From Adineta vaga (lineage: Eukaryota; Rotifera): a DNA stretch of 64,000 nt. The stretch spans positions 8,060,001 to 8,124,000 of the forward strand of contig CP075494.1 of assembly GCA_021613535.1 (NCBI GenBank), read 5' to 3'. Made by a program: the position numbers and the translations under genes. Positions 25,352 through 37,467 of this stretch are shown here, in pieces (the stretch's first letter is position 1; each line of letters begins with the position of its first letter). The notes beneath the pieces are model-generated. The model made no database searches. It had not been told where the DNA came from and saw only the letters and a list, made by a program, of their open reading frames with translations.

Positions 25352-26030
25352 ATTCAATTAATGAAAATTTTATTCATTAGACCTTGATAGATGCCTATAT
25401 TTACTTAGTTAGAAATTTCATTAATAAATAATGCTTCTATTCTCTATGATAACATATTTTAGACTTCAAAAAAAAAAGAAGTTTTATAAATGTGTACAGA
25501 CGAGAGAAAATAAAATCATAAATATTGGCAAGGCTTCTTCAATAAATATCCAACTTTTCTAATGAAATATGAGTATGCTATCAAATGAGATCTATCGCTC
25601 TACTCGATAACATATTTCCTAATTTAAAAAACAAAAACAAAATAGATGATAACAATCTTATCAAGTGTAAATACACACATGCACGCAGATATTTTGGAAC
25701 GATCTTAGTGTTTTGTTATCAATTTAAATTCATTTTTTAAAGATAAAAAAATTCTGTATTCTAATTCACTCGTATAAAATCATTTATTTCAATTAAGATA
25801 AAACAAAAAAATGAAACGTTCTACGTTTACAATTAAAACCTTTACAATGTTCCATTGTTTTGTTCGAACTCGTTTATTTTTCTGGAACAAAAAAAAAGAA
25901 ACATGAAGATGCTGACAGTAGCAATAGCAGCAAAAGAGAAAGAAAACGAAATCTAAGAATAAATCATTTGTTTATATATGGTCATAATTATGAAATATCA
26001 CTGGGTTTCATTACATGAATGTCATTTGAA
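25352..26030. other. Convergent 3' region
   Basis: The two 3' UTRs of the GFRP-like gene and the RdRP gene face each other here. AATAAATAATGC near 25421 is a probable cleavage signal for the former. No coding exon is seen. Confidence 0.5.
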
Positions 26031-29000
26031 TCATTGAGCTGTAAATAAACAACCTGTTGTAGCCATTTTTTGCAATGCTAAAACTAAGTATTCATTTGCA
26101 TGTGCATAATCTCGTGGTTTGATTTTATCTGTTAGATTAGATTCATGATTAGCACATTGAACGCTAATGTCAATAAAACGTTGTAAAGTTGTGCATGCTT
26201 GTTCATCCGACCAGAATGTTAAATCTTTGATTGAAGTTAAATTCGTCGCTGATGAAAGTATTAATGGTGAACATTTATTAAGAACAAAACGTGTTAAAAT
26301 ATGTTGCCAAGCAGGTTCGACAAGAGCTGGATTAGATGAAGTGATAGGTGATGCCGTTTTTGATAGAGAATTTTCGACATAACGTTGAAGAATTTCAATT
26401 AATACGTAATCAATCAATGGTATTTGATGTTTTATTACAAGACGTTTAGCTGATAATGTTGGACGAAGTGAAATAGTTACAGTCATAGGTGTTTCGGTTG
26501 AATATGTATGTTGAAAATAATAGGATGTTTTACTTTTGATTAAATGTTCGACTGCAAATCGTAAACATTGACCAATCGAACGATGTGGTTGAATTTCAAG
26601 CATTTGTGCAACTAAAGTTGGTGATACTACAATAAAAAAAAGGGAGAAATTCAAAAACTATCTTATATTGATAACTTACATAATTTTGTGTGTTTTTTAA
26701 TATTCAATAATCGTGTTTTTAGTAATAATGGCGCAAACAGCCATGGTAAACTCAATATTGGTCGTGCATGACGTGTATCTGTATAACAGAAGATATATAA
26801 TGCACTTGCTTTTGCCATTTGTCTATCAAGACATTGATCACAAGTTGGATGACAACGATGGGATGTTAATTTACTATATGAACGCAAATCTTCAAAGAAT
26901 AATCGCCGTATACGATGTACTAATTGTTTCAATTCAATTTGTGCAGAATCAGCAACTAAACAAGCTGATTCAGTTTGTTGTTTACTCAATGGACTTTTAT
27001 ATTGTGATGATGAAGAATCGAATCGACAGAATATATCCACATCCGATGAGAATCGATAGACATACATAATATCCATAATAGATTCACGATAAATACGACC
27101 AAGTTCTTCGACAGCTGACGAATGTTCATGATGACAATCATGTACAAGCAATGGATCAATTGGAGAAGCATTTACAACTGTTGGTGGCGTTTGAACTTTA
27201 ACCCAATTTTGTTCAAAACGAAGACATGAACGAAATAATTGACCTAAATATAAATTTTGAATAGATAAATAATCTTTCCTGTATAATCTTACCAAGAACA
27301 TGTGGAGATGCATATGGTTTACAGTATGGTTTATCGAAATAATCAGGTCGTTCATTTCCTAAGACTGCTTGTAATTGTGAAATTTGTTCAGGTGTTAATG
27401 GATGTTGACCTGTTTTTGGTGCATCTAATTCTTCGGATATATGACCAGCAATAGCTAATGTTTTCGGATGTGCTACACCATAATAATCGACATAAGCTAA
27501 ATGAAGTGAACATAATTTTCCTGCACATGATTGTTCACTAATATCTAAGACAGTTTTTTGAATATCCGATCGATTTACTGGTCGATCTACTACACGTAAC
27601 ATGGCAATTTGTGAATCGTATTCATATGGAATATCATTTGATGTTCGAGGAATAAAATCCGGATGCCATATAACAGCATATTCATCACCATCAAGATCCG
27701 AACCGGAAATTTCATTTGGATGTGGTCGTTTACCACGCTGTGGAAATACAATAACATCTTTCAAATGTTGTAATTGTGGTACATTAATTGCAGAAAAGAC
27801 TCGAATATCACCAGGATGATGGCATGGATTTTTCGTAACGACAACTTGTTGTTCAAGTATAGTTGTTTTTTCTGTTTTACTATTACTTGGATAATCACCA
27901 GTTAATTCTGTATATTGAACGAAGACTAAAATGAGAGAAAAACGGTTGAAAGGAGATTTTCTTTGAATGAAAAAAGTACCTTGTCCATATTCGAGAATAC
28001 CATATTCATCGACAATACCAATCATATTTCGTGCTGAATTCTTGGGTAATTTTAAACGTGTTCGTTCTTTCATTTGTGCTAATTCAAATTTTCCAATATT
28101 GATCAATAATCGATGAAAAAATGGTTCTTCAATTAGATTTAGATGTGCTTCACGAATCAGTGTTGGTGATGGAAATAATTTTCGATTTAATTTTTCCGAT
28201 AATAATTCATAAGCACGTTGAGGATAGACAAGAGACTCGGCAAGAAATTGTTGATGTTGATTTTGTAGAAGAAGAAATGTTCGATCACCAATTGAACGAT
28301 GAGATAAAAGAACAATAATTTGTCGATTTAAATATAATGGACCTAAAAACAATTCACAAATTTCAATTTAGATAAATCAACAAAAGAACATACGAGGTTT
28401 CGATATACGACAAAGTTCAAGAATATTGTGATCACATTTGAATTTTTTCATTGAGTTACGTATACGTAATTGATGCTCAGCATCATCTAATTGTGGATTA
28501 ACAGATATAACACCTTTGCAACCAGCATAACGAATTTGAATAGCAGAAAATTTTCGATGTGGATTAATCTAGTGAAAAAAATAACACATAATTTCTCTCA
28601 CAAACCTTGCTGGTACTTGAGAATTATCGAATCGTATTCTCATGTTCATTCATAAATAGAATTTTACTTACAAGATCTCGTACAGCTGTTGACATTGTTC
28701 CAACTCCATCTGTGAAATTATACTTACAATCATCCGTATGAACATCGTCAATATATTCAACTTTTTCTGATGGAATCTATAAAAGAAAGTATTCGAAGAA
28801 AAAGTTAGATCAAGTAAGAATGATTCAACTTACTGCAATAGTTGCTTCAGCACTAGTGAAGCATTGTGCAATACGTGCTGAATGTTTAGCAACGATTTTT
28901 TCATCTTGAAAATCTCCCATCCAAGCAAATGCATCTTCAAATGAGAAATTCGCTTGTTCATCATGATAATAAAACCAAAATTGTTTATCTTTCAATTGTG

Positions 29001-30615
29001 ATTGTGAATGATGTAAATATCGGTAAATACGTCCTTTACTTCCTAAATCAAAACCCGACTCAAGTAATATTTCTGTTTTCCAACGTAATGCTCGATCTAA
29101 ATAAATGAGTAATGAAAAAAAACTCAGACAACGAATTCAATTCAACATACAATCATGTGGAAATAAATCCAATTTGCCATCTTCATCTCTAATATCAACA
29201 AGTGCAAACATAAGATTTCCACCAAATTGTTCTTCACGTAAAACACGATTTGTTTTCACCAATTTTAATGGTTTAACACAGATTGTTGTTGGTGTTAGTG
29301 TTACAGATGGTACATAAGCGTAATGACGTGGTGGCGTATGAATACTCCAACGTTGTTCTTGTGCTTGTTCGTTTCCATTCTTCTTGTCTCGATAATATAC
29401 GTTACTCGTTCGAGATGATAATGCAGCTGTATCAGCAATCTTCTTTTGATAACGATCTAATTCAGCACGTAGATTAATAAAATAATATTCACTTGAACGA
29501 CGCCAAAGATGAAGAGATGTCTACAAGAAGAAAGAAAATTACAATCGATAAGATTTTTATTTTCATTTTACTTGATAAAAATCATCATCATTCTCAATAA
29601 GACTCATACGTTGAATAAATTCATTAGTTATTCTTTGTTGAAAACGATAACCAATTGAAAATAACATTTGCCAACAATATTGTTTAATAAATGAAATTGT
29701 CTTATTCTCCATAAATGATAAAATCATCAACGAATAACTTTTCGTCGATGGTATACTTTCAATAATACCAAAGCAATCATTGATATGATTTCGTTGAAAA
29801 AATTCAACAAATTTCTGTCGACAATCGTGTAAACATTGTTTTTGTTCTTCAAGATTTTCTTTCTTTTGCTCAATTACATTTGAAAGTGAAATAACAAGAC
29901 GAATCGTTGAATAAAACGGTTGAGTCTCTCGAGCAGCTGTACGTCTATATGAACTTGTTGAAGAATTTTGATCATGTTTATCATCATCATTGTTTAGATA
30001 TTGATAATCAACGGAATTTCCTGTCATATTCATAAATAATGTTAAACTATTCGATTGTTCCATAATAACAGCACATCTATCCATTAATTCGGCTTTGAAT
30101 GTTTTCCGCAATTTATTTTCTTTACAACCATAATCAAGATCAATCCTATCATGATAGAAGACTAAACGCCAACCGTCTTGAATTACTGTTTCAGGATCAT
30201 AAACATATTGATTTAATTGAATAAGTGCACCTGATGTATATTGAATTTGATAAGTATTATTAGTATAAAATTTCTCTAATTTAAGATTCTTCCTGATAAC
30301 CTCGCATGGTATGGATGATGGAGAGTGTTGTTGACATTGTTTATGTGATATCCAATAAGGTGGCAATTGAGACGCAGAATTTTGTAATGACTTGGATTTC
30401 ATAATCACATTATTGATTGTTATTTCGTCATCTGTTGAGTAAAATGGAATTGTATAAGAACGTAAACCAGCAAAATGCCAATAATGATGATCATAATTAG
30501 TAAGAGGTCGACATGAAAGAAGATTACAATATGATTTGAAATTAAATGACGATGCAGTTAAATCCGTAATTATACTCAATTGGGATGAAAGTGTAGAAGC
30601 GACTTCGGTAGCCAT
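26031..30615 (-). CDS. Cellular RNA-dependent RNA polymerase (RdRP, RNA silencing type)
   Basis: Nine exons, minus strand: 30615-29572, 29520-29151, 29096-28834, 28776-28672, 28568-28394, 28342-27980, 27925-27293, 27243-26680, 26626-26031. They sum to exactly 1371 codons, 1370 residues, with no frameshift. The catalytic signature GSDLDGDEY (family DxDGD) lies near residue 850. Flanking conserved blocks include KHSARIAQCFTS, DGVGTMS, QIRYAGCKGVI, YGQVFVQYTEL, VFPQRGKRPHPNEISG and CSLHLAYVDYYG. The first 350 residues match nothing recognised. Cellular RdRPs copy RNA into dsRNA for Dicer or make short antisense RNAs directly. Many animal lineages have lost them, while nematodes and bdelloids keep them. 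Neighbours do not form a silencing cluster. Confidence 0.95.
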
Positions 30616-32020
30616 CTAGAAAAGAAACAATGAATTAAATTACCTTGTACTACAATTCCTGTAAGGAAATGTGTCTCATCACTATGGAGAAAATAAAAGA
30701 ACTGTATTGCTACGCTATGATTCATCTAAGGAAGTGGGCACATGTTGGAAAAAGGTAAAGAGGTGACACTTGTCGCTGATATGGTTTCAGCAATAAAAAA
30801 ATGAAGAGATAACTATAGAAGAATTGTTTGTCTTGAAGAAATTAAACATCGCAAAACTCTATATCTAATAATCCTCGAACATTTTTCACCTAGATATATT
30901 TGAGAATGAAAGCGACAGAGTGAGAAAGTGTGAGTGAAAAGAAAAAAAAAACATTTTAAGAATGTCTCGCTCTGTTTTCTTTGCCTATTTATCTTTGTTA
31001 AAATCTCGAAGGACAAACATGATTTATATTCTCGTAATGCTGTTGTGTTATCTAAATGGTTAATGTTGACTGGTGTAATGTATATATTGATCTAATGAGG
31101 TTAAATATTGAACGTGTTTATGTGCATATGACATCAACTGAAATAGAAATGAATGAATGAATGATTTAAATGACACCAACGGAATAATATAACTACAGAC
31201 AGAGAATTTGTTTTTCTTTCGAAAAAATAGAGAAGAAACAAAACTGAAATTTTAAACTTCAAGCAAAACTGACTAGAAGTGACCCTTTTTCTCAGTTTTA
31301 TAAAATCTCGTAAAACAAATGAATCATATTTTACGAAGATATATCATACGCAAAAATAAATAAAGATAACAAATCAGTAACTACGCGCCTAGCTTCTGCC
31401 CTACTACTGACGTTTTTCAAGACAAAAAGAGAAAAAAGAAAGAAAGATCGATTCAATGTGTCAGTAAAATTCGATTGTAATCTGTATAAGCAATACGAAA
31501 ACGAACGAACTTTGTCTGACTCATTTCTATATAACAGAACTATCGAAGAGAGAGAGAGAGAGACCGACCGACCGAACGAACGAAAAGAAATATATGAAAA
31601 GAACGGCATGATATCATTGTGACTAGAACTTTGACTAAGAAGACCAGCACTGATAAAAAAAAACAAACGGTGTTATATTTATCGAAAGGTAGATTGTTAA
31701 ATTTTTCGGCATACAGGTAGATTTCGGAGATTGTTACGAACAAAGAAAACATAGAAAAAGAAAGAAAAGGTGAAGTATGTCGTAGGTTGTCAAGTGAGCA
31801 TAGAAGCAGCAAAATACCAGATCGGACAGATTACATTTCGAGAGGGCGACACATGTCATTTTTCGATTGAAAATCGCACAAAAGAAATCGAAACTGTTGA
31901 TTTATGCAAGAAAAAAAACATATTCATTCTGTGGTTCGTGTCCGAATTCTATTCGAGAATAAAATTTATTATTCATATATCATCGGAAAATAATTTCATG
32001 TAATAAACTATGATTCATAC
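30616..32020. other. Intergenic region with simple repeats
   Basis: Presumed RdRP promoter and 3' flank of a small minus-strand gene. A (GA)n tract passes into tetranucleotide CCGA and CGAA units at 31547-31584. Several short open frames have no family resemblance and are judged random. Confidence 0.5.
31547..31584. repeat. (GA)n with CCGA/CGAA repeats
   Basis: About nine GA units followed by three CCGA-type and two CGAA-type tetranucleotides, a compound simple repeat. Confidence 0.85.
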
Positions 32021-32466
32021 TCAAGAACCATTTGTTGGCAAGTGAATTTGTCGTACATGTTGATCATCGATAAAATATCCACTTCCATGGCGAGGTAGTT
32101 CTTCGTTAATAATTGCTCTCAATTGTCCTAAAAGCGCACTGACATGTGCTTCATGTCGTAGGAAGGTCACCTTTTGTCCATAAAGATCATCAATTGTATG
32201 CAATGCTCTTATTCGCCAACTATCAAGTGCATCTTGATCATGTATTTGATAATGTTCAGCAGCAAGACATGAGAGTGATGCTGCACCTGCTGATAATGGA
32301 TATGACGGTGCTGAAGTCGCTCTTATTCCAACAGGATCAACTATACGATAACAAGTAACGATGGTTCTCGCTAAAAATCAGGTTGACCAAAGATGATCGC
32401 TGTTTAAACATAAGAAAAACAAAGAAAAACCTGTTTTTTCGACAATTGTAATGATTTGTTACCCAT
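32021..32466 (-). CDS. Small protein, not recognised
   Basis: A minus-strand exon 32370-32021 is open throughout with coding-like codon use and starts behind a good acceptor (GATTTTTAG). The best 5' partner is a four-base exon ATGG at 32466-32463 before a GTAACA donor, giving 117 residues starting MARTIVTCYRIVDPVG. Central pieces are SAPSYPLSAGAASLSCLAAEH, a Trp-Arg helix LDSWRIRALHTIDD and HEAHVSALLGQLRAIINEEL. There is no signal peptide or membrane helix. A downstream alternative start (MGNKSLQLSKKQ at 32466 with another donor) also fits phase but uses a poor donor. Function unknown. Confidence 0.45.
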
Positions 32467-32766
32467 AATAAATTAAGGGCGAATAGAACAGAGATGAATT
32501 ACAAAATATAAAAGGAGAATATATAAACGAATGAATCAATGTAGGACATAAATTTGATAAGAAAAATATTTGGAATAGCAATCAAACAAATATATATATA
32601 TGGAACCAATGAAATAACATGACATCTTTTGATATTTTAAAGATAATATTATTTGCACTCAATTGATGATAGTAATGACGTGTTAATTGTAATGTTTCTT
32701 AACACTCTTTTTATTTATTTGAAAAAAAAAATTATATACAAAATTATCGTAGAGTAAGAGTTTAAT
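32467..32766. other. Spacer
   Basis: AT-rich sequence between two minus-strand genes with a TATATATATA run near 32590. No gene seen. Confidence 0.4.
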
Positions 32767-33769
32767 CTATGATTCATTTGCTGCTACTGGTGTAATTGTC
32801 GATAGATTATTCAATTTTATATCGGAATTTTTTTTTCTTTGTTCTTGTCGACGTCGTGAAAATAATAACATTGAAATAAATGTTAATATTGAATACGATT
32901 GTACAATAACTGTATTAACAATATTCATAATTGATTTTAATTCAGGAGAATAATTCGATGGATCAATAATAATACTTAAATTATAAAATGATACAGGACA
33001 ATAATATAAACATGACCAAATTACATAGATACTCATCTGTCCAACAATCCGTTGTAGAACAGACCATTCTGGTCTTTTATTAAAATTTGATCGTTGTTGA
33101 TACAAACGAAAAAGTAACAAAATTGTCGAAATAATCATAATAAATTGTGGTAAGAAAAAACTTATTGTTAACCATGGAACCATATATTTCAAATCAGTTG
33201 TATGACAAGCAAAACATGGTGTATAAACACATGTTGGTATTAATGTAAATAGCATAGCAACAATATATGAATACATTAAAATACAGCTTACGGGAAGTAA
33301 TTGACGTGTCCATGTTAATAAACCATTTTTACGAAAGATAAAAATATGTCGTTCAACACTGGCATATGCTAATGATGTAACCATACCGATATTAATCGTC
33401 AAATAATGAACAGTCGATGTTTGACAAAGAGAAATTGAATTTTCAAAAAAATTTAAATAATAACCTATAAGATGTATTGGTACATTGATACATGATGAAA
33501 GTAAACAATAGATTAGAATAAAATAAAACTGAAATAGAACGGAAATTTAAATTAAATGAATTTTAAATTATAATTTTACTTACTATATATGTATAATGAG
33601 TACGTAGATCAGGTTCTCTTAAATATCTGATTATACATAGAATAGTAAAAATTGTTCCAATCACAATACCGAGAGATGTAATAATGACAAGAGATGGTCC
33701 TAAGGCAATTAATGGACCGATGGTTAGATTTGCAGTGCGATTTTGTGCTCCTAAGACAAATGGATACAT
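32767..33769 (-). CDS. Rhodopsin-type G protein-coupled receptor
   Basis: Two exons (33769-33584, 33528-32767), minus strand, 315 residues. Seven hydrophobic segments are visible, beginning with IALGPSLVIITSLGIVIGTIF and ending with SYSILTFISMLLF. The N-terminus has two Asn glycosylation sites (NRT, NLT). The DRY-equivalent is ERH in ASVERHIFIF after helix 3, and a Cys at the top of helix 3 (SLCQTS) can pair with CVYTPCF in extracellular loop 2. The short receptor with intracellular Arg-rich tail RRRQEQRKK is typical of the large, divergent orphan receptor families of rotifers. The ligand cannot be guessed. Confidence 0.85.
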
Positions 33770-33979
33770 TCGTACTCAATCACACGAGTGCATGAGTTTT
33801 GAAGAAGAAAGACATACATGTTGAAATGAAAAAGTTATGTATTATGTATTAAATGTGTTTACTGTCACTTTTGATATAGAACAAGACTTTTACTTCGATC
33901 GATACCAGACATGATTGCAGTTCAAAAGAATATGGAATTTTATTGAAGTAGTCAAAATATAGAAAAAAAAATGACCAGA

Positions 33980-34995
33980 TTATTTTTTATTTTCATCGAT
34001 TGCTGCTGATTGTTGTTTATAAGCATTCCATGATTTATAATATGTTTCAATTTCTTGAATGTAACCAACATGTTTCGGTCGCCATCCTAAATGTTCTATT
34101 GCTTTAACTGGATTTATAATTGAATCTGTATCCCAACGAACAGGTACTTTATCGTCAGCTGTTTTTTCTTTATATTCAATTGTTTGTCCACTTGCACGTG
34201 CCATATTTATTCGAATTTCTTCATACGTTGGATTATCATTTGGTGCAGCTAAATTCCATATTTCTCCAGCTACAATTGGACGTGATGCACGAGCAATACG
34301 AACATAACCATCAGCTAAATCATCGATATGTACCCAACTCCAACGTTTATCACGTCGTCCATCGATAATGGCCGGTTTTTGCGAGTAAAATAAATCAGCA
34401 ACAAAACCACCATGACCACCATAAACAAATCCAGGTCGAATAACAGTTGTATGAAGACAATTGGATGATGTAGTAAGAACATGATTTTCATATTCTTCTC
34501 GACATTTCATCTCACTTGTGTGAGGATTTGGTTTAATCATTTCATCCATTGGACGTAAACCATACATTGTTGTATCACCATCTAGAATAGAGACAAAAAT
34601 TTTCAAAAATATATTCTATACGAATAAAACGTATTAGACTTACATGTCATAATACCCGATGTAAATATGAAAAGGGGTGCATAGTGTGATAATTTCCCAT
34701 TTTCTGTTCGTTGTTTTCCTGCTGTTATTGCTGCTTGAAGTAATGTTTCAGATAATGATTTTGTAAAACCCACTGCATCAACAATAACTGAACATTTGAT
34801 TAGTTGATTAGCAAATGAATCTACTTTATCAAAGGATTCAACAACAATCGGTTCTATTTCATTTTCAAGCAAAAATATCGAATGATCACTATTACGAATC
34901 ACACCATAGACATGAAAGCCAGAACGACGAAGAGCTAAAGCAATACCTAAACCAATATAACCATTCGCACCGAAAACCAAAACATTGGAAGACAT
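33980..34995 (-). CDS. Atypical extended SDR / NAD-dependent epimerase-like
   Basis: Two exons (34995-34644, 34581-33980), 317 residues. The cofactor fold begins with VLVFGANGYIG, the GxxGxxG of extended short-chain dehydrogenases, and the substrate half has TVIRPGFVYG, WSWVHIDDLADGYVR and HLGWRPKH, all classic epimerase blocks. The catalytic YxxxK is altered: the Lys lies in HTSEMKCREEYE but Thr stands where the Tyr should be. An atypical, perhaps non-catalytic or NADP-sensing role is therefore inferred. The substrate is unknown. The gene is single-domain with no targeting signal. Confidence 0.75.
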
Positions 34996-35443
34996 ATTTG
35001 GTCAAATACGATTTTTTTTCAATCTGCTGGTGTAGTTTACCTTTATAACCTATATAAAGCTATGAAACGAAATAAAACAGAACACGAACCGTCATTCTGG
35101 TAGTTTATCGTGTCATGCTGACGAAAGAAAGTGAATAATAACATTATCTTTTCATATCTTTTTCTAAAGAGCATATAGAATAAAGCAGACAGTATAATGT
35201 ATTGTAGAAATTTTAATTAAGGTCAGAATTTTCCTCTTCAAATAAATACATATACTCATAGAGTGAAAGATTTCGGTAGAGTAAGTATGTGTGAATATTC
35301 TTTTATTGTCAATTTATCAAATTGGTTTAAATAAGATCAGATCGAACATATTTCTGTATATCAAATAAAACGAACTAGGGCGATGCACAAAAAAAAGGAA
35401 TTTATCAGATTCTAATATAGAACTAAATTGATTTATGAAGAAA
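34996..35443. other. Spacer between two minus-strand genes
   Basis: Promoter of the SDR gene and 3' UTR of the phosphate carrier. No feature could be supported. Confidence 0.4.
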
Positions 35444-36583
35444 TTATTTTCCACCAGTTGTTCCCATGCCCAAAGCTGTCTTAAAGGTATCGTATATCCA
35501 CCATTGGAGACCAGTCAATGTACCAATCATCAGAATACGTGTACCAAGACCCTATGAAATGACAAATATATAGAACTAGGTAATTATTAATGGAAAATAA
35601 ACAAACCTTTGTGGCAAGTTTAGTAAAGCCAGTTTCATTGATAATTTGTCCTAAACTTTTACCTTTATTAGCTGGTTTACCAAGAAGAGAAACAAGTGAA
35701 TCAGCAGGATGCGAAACAATAGCACAGATGACACCGGCTGTATAACCTGACGAAAATGTCACGCCTAGTTGTGTAGTTTTCGAATAGGTTTCTTTTGGTT
35801 TTGTAAATACATAGGTATAAAATAATTGTACAACCTTTAAATATTAATATTTCGTGTATGTTTGTATAAGTATGGAACAAACCTTTTCGAAAAAGAAGAA
35901 TTTTGCTACGGTATATGGCACTTGTCGAGACCATAATGGTATGAGTGATCGATATGGAAAGCCAGTTTCTGCTCGCTGAGCACTCATTTGTGACCATGCT
36001 GAACCGAATTGTATTGGAAATGTACCTTTTGGTGAAGTTTGAACTTTTACTTTGACCATTTCTAATGGACATAATGCAACATCAGCAAAAACTTCAGCTG
36101 ATGCTGACGCTGCACACCAAACAAGACCTTTGTATTTTTCGAAATTTTCTTTGCCAAGCATATTAGCATATTGATCTTTAAAAACTTCATAAAGACCATA
36201 TTTGAATGCTCCTTGTGCTGAATAACCAAACAATGTTGGTGCCCAACCTTTCCATATAGCTCCACTTCCTTCTTCAGCAATAATTAATCGAAGACCTTTT
36301 ACTAAACCTTTATATTTTTCAGGATTTACCTGTATAATGCAACAGAAATTTATCATGACCAATTCATTTTTATATAAACACTAACTTGCATATTACATTT
36401 CGTTACATCAAGTGGACAAATAGCTGCATGGGTAAGACCACATGCAAGAATACCACCAAGAACACATTTCGAATAATAGGATGCATCATGTGGAACATGT
36501 CCAGCATATCGAGAATCCCATTTAGTTACCAAAGGTTGGGATGATGGCGATGATGTTGGTAATTGATTTAAGGGTGCGACCAT
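35444..36583 (-). CDS. SLC25A3: Mitochondrial phosphate carrier
   Basis: Four exons on the minus strand (36583-36386, 36329-35883, 35834-35607, 35551-35444), 326 residues. Three carrier repeats are present, each with the PX[DE]XX[KR] signature: PLDVTK, PLEMVK and HPADSL in the last repeat, as in other phosphate carriers. Also seen are [38 protein letters not shown] and [17 protein letters not shown]. The protein imports inorganic phosphate with a proton across the inner membrane for ATP synthesis. It starts directly without a long presequence. It is divergent from MIER1, 884 bp away. Confidence 0.95.
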
Positions 36584-37467
36584 ACTCGACGAACGAAAAA
36601 CAAAAAAAAAAGGTTTGCAAATGAAAATTTTCTGTTCTTAATCTCTACGTTGATGTTTATTTATTTTAAATAGGTACGAAAAAAAATCAAGTTTACACAC
36701 ACAAAAATAACCATTGATGTGTCGTATTCAACCTTTGCTGAGAATAATATCTATAAAACATTCTTTTCAGTTATCGCATCAATTCTTGAAAAGTTCAATT
36801 TTTTGCGTAAGTTTCTCGAGATTCTTTTTAATTTTTGACGATTGATTTTTAGCGTCCTCTTACGTCTGTTCGAAAAAGATCGAGATTGACAATTTAAGTT
36901 TTAATCTCTAAGTCGAAAAAGATTATTCGATACCTAGAATGACATTGGTGAACTAGCAGCGTGGAAGTAACAAATCCACATCATTTCAGAACAGCAGATA
37001 CTTTCTTTATCAGTTGCTATAAGACGTACTATGTTGAAAATAATTCCATGTGTTTTTACTATAAGAATGAAATGTATTGAAAATAATCTATTTCGTGAGA
37101 ACTCATCATTTAAGTATTCAATTTATGTTCAACATCAGACATATCAATTCGAGATATACTGACGAATAGATTTATTTTAGTCTTCGTTTCATAAGACAAT
37201 TAGTGAACATAAATAAGAATTATATTATCAATATTTAGTCGTTTAATACATGGAAAAATTTAGCAAATGATCTCTCCTACTGTGTATCATCTTCGACGAT
37301 TTCATTTTCTTATATTCTTCGTTTGATGGAATGGAATGCACTCTATCTATAACTACTGTCATCTATAGATAGAATATTATTGCTTAAAAAACTTCATCCA
37401 ATGAATGATATGAAAGAATTAGACATTGACTTGACTTATCGTATTCCATTCCTTTGAATCCTTCAAA
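36584..37467. other. Divergent promoter region
   Basis: Between the phosphate carrier and MIER1, which are transcribed away from each other. A perfect 10-bp inverted repeat TCTATCTATA/TATAGATAGA (37342-37351 with 37364-37373) lies about 95 bp upstream of the MIER1 start. No exon seen. Confidence 0.5.
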
